Shown one piece after another: positions 7,436 to 13,771 of a stretch of DNA of 15,390 nucleotides. The stretch is taken from positions 1-15,390 of the forward strand of contig JBGOUJ010000114.1 of assembly GCA_041477005.1 (NCBI GenBank). Reading direction: 5' to 3'. The notes beneath the pieces were generated by a model, which saw only the letters and a list, made by a program, of their open reading frames with translations, was not told the DNA's origin and did no database searches. Source of the stretch: JBGOUJ01 sp041477005. GTDB taxonomy: Bacteria > Acidobacteriota > Terriglobia > Bryobacterales > JACQDG01. A program made the translations under genes and the position numbers. The stretch's first letter is position 1. Each line of letters starts with the position of its first letter.

Positions 7436-7648
7436 CAGGTGCCAGGTTTCAGGTGCCAACGGCAGGTGTCAGGTGCCAGGTTTCAGGTGCCAACGGCAGG
7501 TGCCAGGTGCCAGGGGTCAGGTGTCATGTGCCAGGTTTCAGGTGCCAACGGCAGGTGCCAGGTGCCAACTGCAGGTGTCAGGTGTCAGGTGTCAGGTGTG
7601 AGGGGTCAGGCGTCAGGTGCCAGGTTTCAGGTGTCCGATGTCAGGTAG
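7436..7648 (+). repeat. tandem heptanucleotide array, consensus CAGGTGY
   Basis: The stretch is an uninterrupted run of about 31 units in one orientation: some 27 heptamers (mostly CAGGTGC, CAGGTGT and CAGGTTT, with a few degenerate units such as CAGGGGT, CATGTGC, GAGGGGT, CCGATGT) and four hexamers (CAACGG three times, CAACTG once). A higher-order 28-nt block (TGCCAGGTTT, CAGGTGCCAA, CGGCAGGT in order) recurs exactly at 7440-7467, 7474-7501 and 7529-7556, and in part from 7618. All three plus frames are open, merely because the units lack stops. It resembles the short tandemly repeated repetitive sequences (STRR heptamers) known from cyanobacteria. It fills the gap between two minus-strand genes. 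Confidence 0.9.
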
Positions 7649-7675
7649 CGGTGACGGTTCGCGTTCCGGTGTCTG

Positions 7676-7710
7676 GCACCTGAAACCAGGTACCTGACAC
7701 CTGGTTTTTT
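7676..7710 (+). terminator. inverted heptamers forming a hairpin with T6 run
   Basis: Four units in the opposite orientation close the array: GCACCTG, AAACCAG, GTACCTG, ACACCTG (7676-7703). Within them CCAGGT (7686-7691) pairs with ACCTGG (7699-7704), followed directly by TTTTTT (7705-7710), an intrinsic-terminator layout for a plus-strand transcript. CAGGTACCTG (7687-7696) is itself a perfect palindrome. Read on the minus strand the same hairpin follows the PilZ stop codon but is followed only by TTTC, so it would serve that gene less well. Confidence 0.5.
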
Positions 7711-8045
7711 CAGTTGACGTTCTCGCGCATGAATTCGTACCGCTCGATGGTGGCGGCCACCCCGACCAGGGCCTCTTCCTTCTGCTCGACCCGGACGACC
7801 TTACCCTTGCAGAGCAGGCGCACTGGACCAGCCAGGGAGACCTCTTCCGGCAGGGTAACGATGAATTCCAGCAGGCTTCCCAGCTCCATGAGGTCGCCGA
7901 CCACGAAGTAAACGCCGGTGGAACTCAGATTCCGGGTCTCGCCGACTTTGCTGACATCTCCCCGCCCGCTGCGGATGAGGGTCAATGGAAGAGTTAACTG
8001 GAACCGTTGAGAGCGTCTCTGTTCCTTCACAAATGGAGCATTCAC
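7710..8045 (-). CDS. PilZ-domain protein (c-di-GMP binding)
   Basis: This 111-residue single-domain protein is probably a cytoplasmic cyclic-di-GMP receptor. Both PilZ signatures are present: the RxxxR motif (RRSQR, residues 10-14) and the NxSxxG motif (NLSSTGVYF, Asn39, Ser41, Gly44), followed by the beta-barrel pattern with LEFIVTLP and LLCKGKVVRVE. Such proteins relay second-messenger levels to motility, exopolysaccharide or secretion machinery. The start is GTG 8045; the frame has a stop shortly upstream and no ATG, and the ribosome site is weak (ACGGGAAA). An 8-codon upstream ORF overlaps the GTG. A promoter candidate lies at 8085-8112. No effector domain or neighbouring target reveals what it controls. 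Confidence 0.88.
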   Translation of the reverse strand: MNAPFVKEQRRSQRFQLTLPLTLIRSGRGDVSKVGETRNLSSTGVYFVVGDLMELGSLLEFIVTLPEEVSLAGPVRLLCKGKVVRVEQKEEALVGVAATIERYEFMRENVN

Positions 8046-8068
8046 CAGGGTTTCCCGTAGCGCTTCAT
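8042..8068 (-). CDS. possible 8-codon leader ORF of the PilZ gene
   Basis: An ATG at 8068-8066 opens a frame encoding MKRYGKPW and stopping at TGA 8044-8042. The stop shares bases with the GTG start of the PilZ gene (TGGTGAATG), an arrangement that allows termination-reinitiation. It could equally be chance. No strong ribosome site precedes the ATG. Confidence 0.25.
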   Translation of the reverse strand: MKRYGKPW

Positions 8069-8084
8069 GTATGCGACCGCACTG

Positions 8085-8112
8085 ATTCTAGCAGCCATCT
8101 CGCCAAACACAA
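8085..8112 (-). promoter_or_regulatory. putative promoter of the PilZ gene
   Basis: The minus strand reads TTGTGT - 16 bp - TAGAAT (-10 matches five of six). The transcript would start near 8078, giving a 33-nt leader that contains the small upstream ORF. Confidence 0.42.
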
Positions 8113-8184
8113 TAGGACAATGGTTTGCAGGACGCAACTGGGCCTTCTTAGGGTAAACCCCTAGGCTGTGCGTACCCCAAGTCT

Positions 8185-8715
8185 TCATCGGCGACCCAGG
8201 TAGCCACCGACCAAGTGGCTCAAGCCCTCCGCAGTGAAGAACTCCGCGTTGGAGGGGTTCTGGACGAAGTCGTCCCGGATGTAACCGTCCTGATCGACCA
8301 CGAACAGGTGAGGAATTGAAAAGCTGTAATTCGGCGGAGGCGGCTTCAGGTAGCCCATGGCCGCCGAGTGCGAAGCGTCGAACAGGATCGGGTAAGTAAC
8401 CTTGTAGGTCTGCACGAACTGCGCGACCGTCGTGGCGTTGTCCGGGTAGGTGGCAATCCCGACCACCCCCACTCGTTTTTTGAAGCGGCTATGCATGGAT
8501 TCGAGTACCGGAGCGAGCTTCTGGCAGTGAGGGCAGGTACTGGAAAGAAATTCGATCAGCAGCGGCTTGCCCTTGAAATCGGCCAGGCTAACCGTGTGGC
8601 CCTTGGAGTCGGGCAGGCTGAAATCCGGGGCTGGACGGTTGGAAAGCTCGCCGGAGGCAGCCAAAAGGGAGCAAGCCAATACCAGGCACGCCGGGGGGCG
8701 CAATAGCAGTACCAT
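8185..8715 (-). CDS. secreted thioredoxin-like (redoxin/TlpA) protein
   Basis: This 176-residue protein has a Sec signal peptide (hydrophobic ACLVLACSLLAAS, residues 9-21) and a redoxin fold: APDFSLPDSKGHTVSLADFKG, the typical entry strand of AhpC/TSA-TlpA proteins, then the redox-active CPHC (Cys61-Cys64) in EFLSSTCPHCQKLAPVL, and the cis-proline (SIPHLF, Pro135). CPHC is the DsbA-type dipeptide, which favours an oxidising or disulfide-exchange role outside the cytoplasm, but resolving thioredoxin-like proteins also use it. A proline-rich loop (KPPPPNY, 124-130) precedes the cis-Pro region. ATG 8715 has only a weak ACAGG ribosome site; TATACT lies just upstream. The gap to the PilZ gene holds a small hairpin (TAGGG/CCCTA) near 8150-8165 without a T run. 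Confidence 0.9.
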   Translation of the reverse strand: MVLLLRPPACLVLACSLLAASGELSNRPAPDFSLPDSKGHTVSLADFKGKPLLIEFLSSTCPHCQKLAPVLESMHSRFKKRVGVVGIATYPDNATTVAQFVQTYKVTYPILFDASHSAAMGYLKPPPPNYSFSIPHLFVVDQDGYIRDDFVQNPSNAEFFTAEGLSHLVGGYLGRR

Positions 8716-8969
8716 GCCTGTCCAGTATACAACTTTTGACCCAAAAGGGACTGAATTTTCACCAAAGAAGGCCCGAATACTTGTGGTACCCTCACCGGCT
8801 GCAGGACCAAGCTATTCCCGCCTGTAAGGCCGGGAAGTGGAACTTGTACGCGGATTGACCTTGGCGGCAGGTACTCTCCCGCTTTCCTTTTCCAACGCCA
8901 GCGACGACAATATAGAGGTGGGGGTGCGGCGCCCGAGCGGGGTGTTCGCGGCCACCGCCCAGGCCGTTC
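8716..8969. other. divergent intergenic region
   Basis: The region separates the secreted redoxin (-) from the large oxidoreductase (+) and should hold both promoters. A hairpin TTCCC-GCC-TGTAA-GGC-C-GGGAA occupies 8815-8836. A weak plus-strand promoter candidate is TTTTCC (8888-8893) - 17 bp - TATAGA (8911-8916). I see no riboswitch or small gene that I would support. Confidence 0.35.
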
Positions 8970-11894
8970 ATGAACAGCGCCACGCGTGACCTCGAAGCCC
9001 AGCTCCGAAAGGAGATCGAGGGCGAGGTTCGCTTCGACGCTTATTCCAAAGTCCTCTATTCGACCGACGCCTCGATCTACCAGATTGAGCCGATCGGGGT
9101 GGTCATCCCCCGCCATCGGGACGATGTGGCGGCCGTGGTAAAGGCCGCCGCGAAATACGCCGTCCCGATTCTGCCGCGCGGCGGCGGCACGAGCCTCTCC
9201 GGCCAGACGGTCGGCCACGCCATCCACATCGATTTTTCCAAGTACATGAACCGGGTCCTCGAGCTGAACACCGAGGAGCAATGGGTGCGGGTCGAGCCTG
9301 GCGTGGTGCAAGACCAACTGAATGGCTATCTTCGCCCCTACGGCTTCGGCTTCGGCCCGGACACCTCCTCCTCGAACCGCGCCACCCTTGGCGGCATGGT
9401 CGGCAACAACTCGGCCGGCTCCCACTCGATCCTCTACGGCAAGACCATCGACCACACCCTGGTACTGGACCTGGTCCTCTCCGACGGCGCCGAGGCCCGC
9501 TTCAGCGCGGTCACGCCCGACCGCCTGGAGCAGCTCGCCCGCGGCGACAGCTTCGAAAACCGGCTTTACCGCGAGGTGCGCGCGCTGGGGGCCCAGTACG
9601 CGGCCGAGATCGTCGCCCGCTATCCGAAGATTATCCGCCGAGTGAGCGGCTACAACCTGGACGAGTTCGTCCCGGCGGCCTCCCCGGAAAAGCCCGGCCT
9701 GTTCGGCGCCGGCCTGGCCACCCCGCCCGGGCCGTTCAACCTGGCGAAGGTCGTGGTCGGCTCCGAGGGGACGCTGGCGGTGGTGACCGAAGCCAAGCTG
9801 AAAATCGTCCCGCTGCCGAAATACAAGGCTCTGGAAGTCGTGCTCTTCGGCGACCTGGTGGAAGCGGTCGAGGCCACCGATGAGATGATGCTCAGCCACC
9901 CGGCGGCCACCGAGCTGATCGACCGCCTGATCGTCGAGCGCGCCCGCGCCAAGCCCGAGTTCGCCCAGCGTATGAGCTTCGTCCAAGGCGATCCGGGAGC
10001 GCTGCTGGTGGTGGAGTTCTACGGCGACACGGAAGCCGAAGTGTGCTCCAAGGTCGAGGATCTGGACGCACGCCTGAAGCGCAAGAAGATCGGCTACGGC
10101 CATCTGCCGGTGCTCGATCCGGCCGAGCAGCAGGGCGTCTGGAAGGTACGTAAAGACGGGCTCGGGCTGCTCATGTCGGTGCCGGGTGAACGCAAGCCGA
10201 TCGCCTTCGTCGAAGACCCGGCGGTGCCGGTGGAGCGGCTCCCGGAGTTTGTGCGCCGCTTCCGCCAGATCCTCACCGATCACGACACCATCGGCGGCTA
10301 TTATGGCCACGCCTCGGTGGGTTGCATCCACATCCGGCCGCTGATCGACTTGAAGCAGCAGTCGGAAGTACACAAGATGCGCGAGATCGCCGAGGATGTC
10401 TTCCAGCTCGTGGTCGAGTGCGGCGGCTCGATGAGTGGCGAGCACGGCGATGGCCTGGCCCGGGGCCACTTCAACTCCCGGCTGTTCGGCCCGGTGGTCT
10501 ACGAGGCGTTCAAAAAGCTCAAGGCCGTCTTCGATCCGCACAACATCCTAAACCCCGGCAAGGTTGTGGACGCGCCCGACATGACCCGCGACCTGCGCTT
10601 TGGTTCCACCTACCAGACCATCCAGATCGAGACCCACCTCGACTTTTCCCGCGAGGGCGGCTTCGCCGGCGCCGTCGAGGCGTGCAACGGCGCGGGCATC
10701 TGCCGCAAGATGCAGGAAGGAACGATGTGCCCGTCGTTCCACGCCACGCGCGACGAGGAGCACTCCACGCGCGGCCGCGCCAACGCCCTGCGGGCCGCGC
10801 TCTCCGGCCATCTGCCGGCCGAGGAGCTGACCTCGCGGCGAATGTACGAGACGCTTGACCTGTGCCTGGAGTGCAAAGGCTGCAAGCGCGAGTGCCCTTC
10901 GAACGTCGATCTGGCCAAAATCAAGTACGAGTTTCTGGCGCACTACTACGCCAGGCACGGCACACCCCTGCGGGCGCGGGTCTTCGCCAATATCGGCGCC
11001 CTGAACCGTTGGGGCAGCCGCATGGCCCCGCTTGCCAACTTCTTCCTGAGCCGGCAGTGGGTGAAGAGCCTGACCGAGCGGGCCCTGGGCATCGATGCCC
11101 GCCGCGACTTCCCCCGCTTCGCCCCCGAGACCTTCCAGAGCTGGTTCCGGCGGCACAGGAACGGCGCCGGCAAGCGCGGCAAGGTCGTCCTGTTCGACGA
11201 TTGTTTCCTGAGCTACAACTACCCGCAGGTGGGCCAAGCGGCGACCGAGCTGCTGGAGCGCGCCGGCTTCGAGGTGATTCTCGCCAGGCCGGATTGCTGC
11301 GGCCGCCCGATGATCTCGAAAGGCCTGCTCGAAGACGCTCGCCGCGCCGCTCGCCGCAACGTCGAGGCCCTGGCGCCGCTGGTCGAGCAAGGCGCCGCTA
11401 TTGTCGGGTGCGAGCCCAGTTGCCTGCTGACCCTGCGCGACGAATACCTGGACCTGCTAAAGGGCCCGGAAGTCGAGCGAGTGGCCTCGCTTTCCTACTT
11501 GCTCGAAGAGTTCCTGTGCATGCTAAAGGATTCCGGCCAGCTCGATCTGCGCTTCCGCCCGGAGAAGAAGAAGGTCCTGCTTCACGGGCACTGCCACCAG
11601 AAGGCCCACATCGGCACGGCCTCGACGCTACGGGCGCTCCGCTTCCCGTCCGGCTACGAGGTCACGGAGATCAATTCCGGCTGCTGCGGCATGGCCGGTT
11701 CTTTCGGCTTTGAGAAGGAGCACTACGAGATCAGCAAGACCATCGCCGACCACCGCCTAATCCCCGCTATCACCGCCGCCACCCCCGACACCGAAATCGT
11801 AATCACCGGCGTAAGCTGCCGCCAGCAGATCGCGCATTTCACCAGCCGAAGGCCGCGTCACGCGGCCGAGGTGCTGCGCGACGCGCTCGGGTGA
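8970..11894 (+). CDS. FAD/Fe-S oxidoreductase, YdiJ/GlcD-type D-2-hydroxyacid dehydrogenase
   Basis: This 974-residue protein fuses the modules found as GlcD and GlcF in glycolate oxidase. Order: FAD_binding_4 domain (about 39-280, PRGGGTSLSGQT at 69-80, PDTSSSNRATLGGMVGNNSAG at 130-150); FAD-oxidase C-terminal domain (about 285-533, HASVGCIHIRP and GEHGDGLARG); an Fe-S domain with Cys572, Cys578 and Cys587 and the CLECKGCKRECP motif (Cys632, 635, 638, 642); and two CCG domains (CCGRPMISKG at 776, HGHCHQK at 872, SGCCGMAGSFG at 903). The family oxidises D-lactate, D-2-hydroxyglutarate or related acids and passes electrons to the quinone pool from the inner face of the membrane. Length fits YdiJ-type proteins (about 1000). 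ATG 8970 has a modest ribosome site. It is not in an operon; the tRNA fragment follows seven bases after its stop. Confidence 0.95.
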   Translation: MNSATRDLEAQLRKEIEGEVRFDAYSKVLYSTDASIYQIEPIGVVIPRHRDDVAAVVKAAAKYAVPILPRGGGTSLSGQTVGHAIHIDFSKYMNRVLELNTEEQWVRVEPGVVQDQLNGYLRPYGFGFGPDTSSSNRATLGGMVGNNSAGSHSILYGKTIDHTLVLDLVLSDGAEARFSAVTPDRLEQLARGDSFENRLYREVRALGAQYAAEIVARYPKIIRRVSGYNLDEFVPAASPEKPGLFGAGLATPPGPFNLAKVVVGSEGTLAVVTEAKLKIVPLPKYKALEVVLFGDLVEAVEATDEMMLSHPAATELIDRLIVERARAKPEFAQRMSFVQGDPGALLVVEFYGDTEAEVCSKVEDLDARLKRKKIGYGHLPVLDPAEQQGVWKVRKDGLGLLMSVPGERKPIAFVEDPAVPVERLPEFVRRFRQILTDHDTIGGYYGHASVGCIHIRPLIDLKQQSEVHKMREIAEDVFQLVVECGGSMSGEHGDGLARGHFNSRLFGPVVYEAFKKLKAVFDPHNILNPGKVVDAPDMTRDLRFGSTYQTIQIETHLDFSREGGFAGAVEACNGAGICRKMQEGTMCPSFHATRDEEHSTRGRANALRAALSGHLPAEELTSRRMYETLDLCLECKGCKRECPSNVDLAKIKYEFLAHYYARHGTPLRARVFANIGALNRWGSRMAPLANFFLSRQWVKSLTERALGIDARRDFPRFAPETFQSWFRRHRNGAGKRGKVVLFDDCFLSYNYPQVGQAATELLERAGFEVILARPDCCGRPMISKGLLEDARRAARRNVEALAPLVEQGAAIVGCEPSCLLTLRDEYLDLLKGPEVERVASLSYLLEEFLCMLKDSGQLDLRFRPEKKKVLLHGHCHQKAHIGTASTLRALRFPSGYEVTEINSGCCGMAGSFGFEKEHYEISKTIADHRLIPAITAATPDTEIVITGVSCRQQIAHFTSRRPRHAAEVLRDALG

Positions 11895-11900
11895 TGACTA

Positions 11901-11950
11901 ACTGTTTCGTTATCAGCAGGTCGCCGGTTCAAGCCCGACGGGTGGCTCCA
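11901..11950 (+). pseudogene. 3' half of a tRNA-Thr(CGU) gene, possible attachment-site remnant
   Basis: The geometry matches a tRNA exactly: anticodon arm 11901-11917 with loop TTCGTTA (anticodon CGT), 5-nt variable loop AGGTC, T stem-loop 11923-11939 with loop TTCAAGC, 7-nt acceptor strand GGGTGGC, discriminator T and CCA at 11948-11950. The 5' half is missing: upstream sequence is the end of the oxidoreductase gene, with no D-arm. The anticodon stem has two mismatches (A-C, T-T) and the T stem one (C-A), so it is degenerate. A 45-50-nt tRNA 3' end is the classic core of attachment sites for integrative elements. Identity as threonine rests on the anticodon and on the resemblance to tRNA-Thr genes ending GGTGGCTCCA. 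Confidence 0.75.
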
Positions 11951-12248
11951 CTCGAGAAATGCACGCCCGCTTGCATTCTACGCAGTTTTGAAATCCAGGC
12001 CGCACGGTCAAAACTGCCATTCAAAACGGTTTTTGAAACGGTTCAGCCCTGGAATTTCCTCCGGGCGCGGATGTGACGCTCACGCGGGGCCGATGCTGAC
12101 TTCCAGCACGAAGGCTTGTACCTGGGCTGTGTTCCGAATTCATGAGGACCTATCGAAACGCAATACCTTTGACTTGCCTATCGGTGAATGGCTCTGTGTG
12201 TGATTGTGATATGCTTTCCGCTGATGACTCGCCCAAGGAGTTTGCAAG
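11951..12248. other. non-coding stretch after the tRNA fragment
   Basis: About 300 bp without a supportable gene. Its first third holds a cluster of inverted repeats (listed separately); the rest holds the upstream region of the HEAT-repeat gene, with AAGGAG at 12235-12240 as ribosome site. Base composition is visibly more AT-rich than the preceding 11 kb. No promoter with both boxes stands out; TATGCT occurs 41 bases before the start codon. Confidence 0.4.
11982..12057. repeat. nested inverted repeats built on GTTTTGA / TCAAAAC
   Basis: GCAGTTTTGA (11982-11991) and TCAAAACTGC (12008-12017) are a perfect 10-bp inverted repeat with a 16-nt spacer. TTCAAAA-CGGT-TTTTGAA (12020-12037) follows as a 7-bp hairpin. 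TCCAGG (11994-11999) and CCTGGA (12049-12054) form an outer pair in AAATCCAGG / CCTGGAATTT context. Four copies of a TCAAAAC-like half-site thus occur in 55 bases. This could be a protein-binding or recombination site beside the tRNA remnant, or a structured RNA. Confidence 0.55.
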
Positions 12249-13040
12249 ATGAGATTGACGCGTCCCGCACTACCGATGGTGCTGGCTTTAGCCATTGCTG
12301 CCGCCTGTGAAGCTCCGCAGTCAAACGCTCCACAGTCGAGTGGAAGACTTTCCGAATTACCCCCGGCGATAAGAGCAGAAATTGACAGGTTGGCCTCTGA
12401 TGAGGCCGGAAAGAGAGCCACGGCAGCAGCCAGTCTGGCTGAAATGGGCGAACGGGCGGTTCCAGCAATACCCTATCTGATTGGAGCCCTCGGAGATGAG
12501 CGCATGGCGATTGGGTCAGATGCCGTGAAGCAGGTGAGGGCCTTCGCGCTTACAACGTTAACGAAGTTGGGCGGGCCAGCAAGAGAGGCGTTGCTGAATG
12601 CCCTCAAGTCGAGCGATTTCATAGATGCCCGTGACCCTTCGTCGATCTCCCAAAGATCAGCCGGAGTCTTGTGGGCGTTAGGAAAGATGCGAGAGCCGCG
12701 CGCGGTTGAACCATTGATCGGGCTCTTAGCCCGTGAAGAGGCGACGTTAGCTGTGAGATACGCAGTAGAGGCACTCGGCGATATTGAAGACGCACGGGCT
12801 GTTGAGCCGCTTATTCAACTCCTGCGTAATAGTTCAAGGGATTCGTATGCACGTGATGCGGCTGCCAGGGCCCTCGGAGTGTTAAAGGACGCACGGGCTA
12901 TAGAGCCGCTTATTTCCGTTTTTGGTCAGGTCGTCTATGCTGCTGATGTCCTGAAGAGCATGACCGGCCAACGCTTCAACGGGCGGGCCGAATGGATCTC
13001 ATGGTGGCAGCAGAACAAGGACCGCTTCCAAAAGAACTGA
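12249..13040 (+). CDS. HEAT-repeat protein, likely lipoprotein
   Basis: This 263-residue protein has a signal segment (PALPMVLALAIAAAC) ending in Cys20 in a weak lipobox, so it is probably anchored to a membrane. The rest is HEAT/PBS-lyase-type repeats: LASDEAGKRATAAASLAEMG ... PAIPYLIGAL, then REPRAVEPLIGLL, EDARAVEPLIQLL and KDARAIEPLISVF, each about 33 residues apart. Such alpha-helical solenoids bind other proteins; no catalytic residues are seen. The end (EWISWWQQNKDRFQKN) is a common closing motif of secreted HEAT proteins in Acidobacteria and Planctomycetes. AAGGAG eight bases before ATG 12249 supports the start. Third codon positions are more AT-rich than in the genes at 0.5-11.9 kb, consistent with separate origin. 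The function is unknown. Confidence 0.85.
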   Translation: MRLTRPALPMVLALAIAAACEAPQSNAPQSSGRLSELPPAIRAEIDRLASDEAGKRATAAASLAEMGERAVPAIPYLIGALGDERMAIGSDAVKQVRAFALTTLTKLGGPAREALLNALKSSDFIDARDPSSISQRSAGVLWALGKMREPRAVEPLIGLLAREEATLAVRYAVEALGDIEDARAVEPLIQLLRNSSRDSYARDAAARALGVLKDARAIEPLISVFGQVVYAADVLKSMTGQRFNGRAEWISWWQQNKDRFQKN

Positions 13041-13067
13041 CTGGTGGAGTCACGCCGTGTTCTTTTT
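13030..13067. terminator. bidirectional terminator between convergent genes
   Basis: AAAAGAAC (13030-13037) pairs with GTTCTTTT (13059-13066), and inside it TGACT pairs with AGTCA (13038-13042 with 13048-13052, loop GGTGG). The 5' side begins in an A run and the 3' side ends in CTTTTT, so the structure can stop transcription from both the HEAT gene (+) and the unknown gene (-). Confidence 0.5.
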
Positions 13068-13088
13068 GACTCTTGCTGGTGCGCCCAA

Positions 13089-13433
13089 TCAGGCCGCGTA
13101 CCGCACCGCTACGCTCTCCTGCACCGACAAGTGGTCGATGAGCTCACCACCAGCCACGAGTTCCAACATCCGGCTGTTGCGGGACACGGCAGGCGCGTAC
13201 CGTGACCACCAGAGCATGACGCAGCCCTCGGACTCACACACCGCCAGCAGCCGCGTCTTGTAGCGTGCCAGCTTGCAGTCGAAGAGAATCTGGTCCACAA
13301 GGTGAATTAGTTTTTCTTTGTCCGCCCCGTCCCAAAGGATGCCCTCATAGCGCTCGTCACCATTCCCGCCGTCCGTGTCCAGGAAAACCGGCACCCGGTT
13401 TCCGGCGGGGCAAAGTCGCTCCGTCGTTTCCAT
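13089..13433 (-). CDS. hypothetical protein, 114 residues
   Basis: I do not recognise this protein. It is acidic to neutral, without signal peptide or membrane segment, and contains FLDTDGGNGDERYEGILWDG, KEKLIHLVDQILFDCKL and LLAVCESEGCVMLWWSRYAP, an alpha/beta-looking small cytoplasmic domain with four cysteines (two of them as CESEGC). I chose ATG 13433 because AGGAG lies seven bases upstream; an in-frame ATG at 13484 would add 17 residues without a ribosome site. Its 5' end overlaps the end of another minus-strand frame by 77 nt. Its 3' end faces the HEAT gene across a terminator. Confidence 0.65.
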   Translation of the reverse strand: METTERLCPAGNRVPVFLDTDGGNGDERYEGILWDGADKEKLIHLVDQILFDCKLARYKTRLLAVCESEGCVMLWWSRYAPAVSRNSRMLELVAGGELIDHLSVQESVAVRYAA

Positions 13434-13662
13434 TGGAATCTCCTCGAATCTTTCCTTGAATTGCCAACTGCATTGCCAGTCCAAGCGGACTGTTCATTGC
13501 TTCATCACCCGCGCCCTCGTGCAGAGCCTGAAGGAAGTCGCGCCAGAGCGCCGCGTCTGCCTTCCCATAGGTGTTCAGGTGGAACTGGAGGGCGTCCGCA
13601 GCCGGCATGACGCCGGGTCCGAGTTCCCGCGGGATCGTCATTCGCTGGGCTACCGTAATCAT
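13357..13662 (-). CDS. hypothetical protein, 101 residues
   Basis: This frame encodes a protein-like sequence in its first 80 residues (PAADALQFHLNTYGKADAAL, WRDFLQALHEGAGDEAMNSP) with several predicted helices, then a basic low-complexity tail (LPRRKPGAGFPGHGRREW) where it overlaps the next gene by 77 nt. No ribosome site is clear at ATG 13662; an internal ATG eight codons on is an alternative. I recognise no family. The long overlap suggests that either the true gene is shorter or shifted, or the two are an unusual coupled pair. The 110 bp upstream, up to the TacT gene, hold nothing I can support. Confidence 0.45.
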   Translation of the reverse strand: MITVAQRMTIPRELGPGVMPAADALQFHLNTYGKADAALWRDFLQALHEGAGDEAMNSPLGLAMQLAIQGKIRGDSNGNDGATLPRRKPGAGFPGHGRREW

Positions 13663-13771
13663 CGCGCCAACCCGCGCGGCCCCGGCGCCCGGCTTCGGCC
13701 TGGTAGACGGCGCACACGCGGGTCACCCGCGGCGGTGTCGCCGCCGATTTGGCGGCCGGCGGCGAGCGAAG

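Noticed and set aside
7436..7648. CRISPR array
   Set aside because: There are no unique spacers; the units are contiguous heptamers and the larger 28-nt block recurs at irregular distances (34, 55, 89 nt) with repeat sequence in between.
7295..7683. Three overlapping plus-strand frames through the repeat tract, encoding RCQVPGA-like repeats
   Set aside because: All three frames are open because the heptamer lacks stop codons; no ribosome site or start fits, so coding is not supported.
8556..10541. A 661-codon open frame on the minus strand
   Set aside because: It is antisense to the FAD/Fe-S oxidoreductase, whose motifs are unmistakable; it only shares a few bases with the true redoxin gene in another frame.
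11880..11950. A complete tRNA gene
   Set aside because: There is no D-arm or 5' acceptor strand; the sequence upstream of 11901 is the end of a coding gene, and stem pairs are broken.
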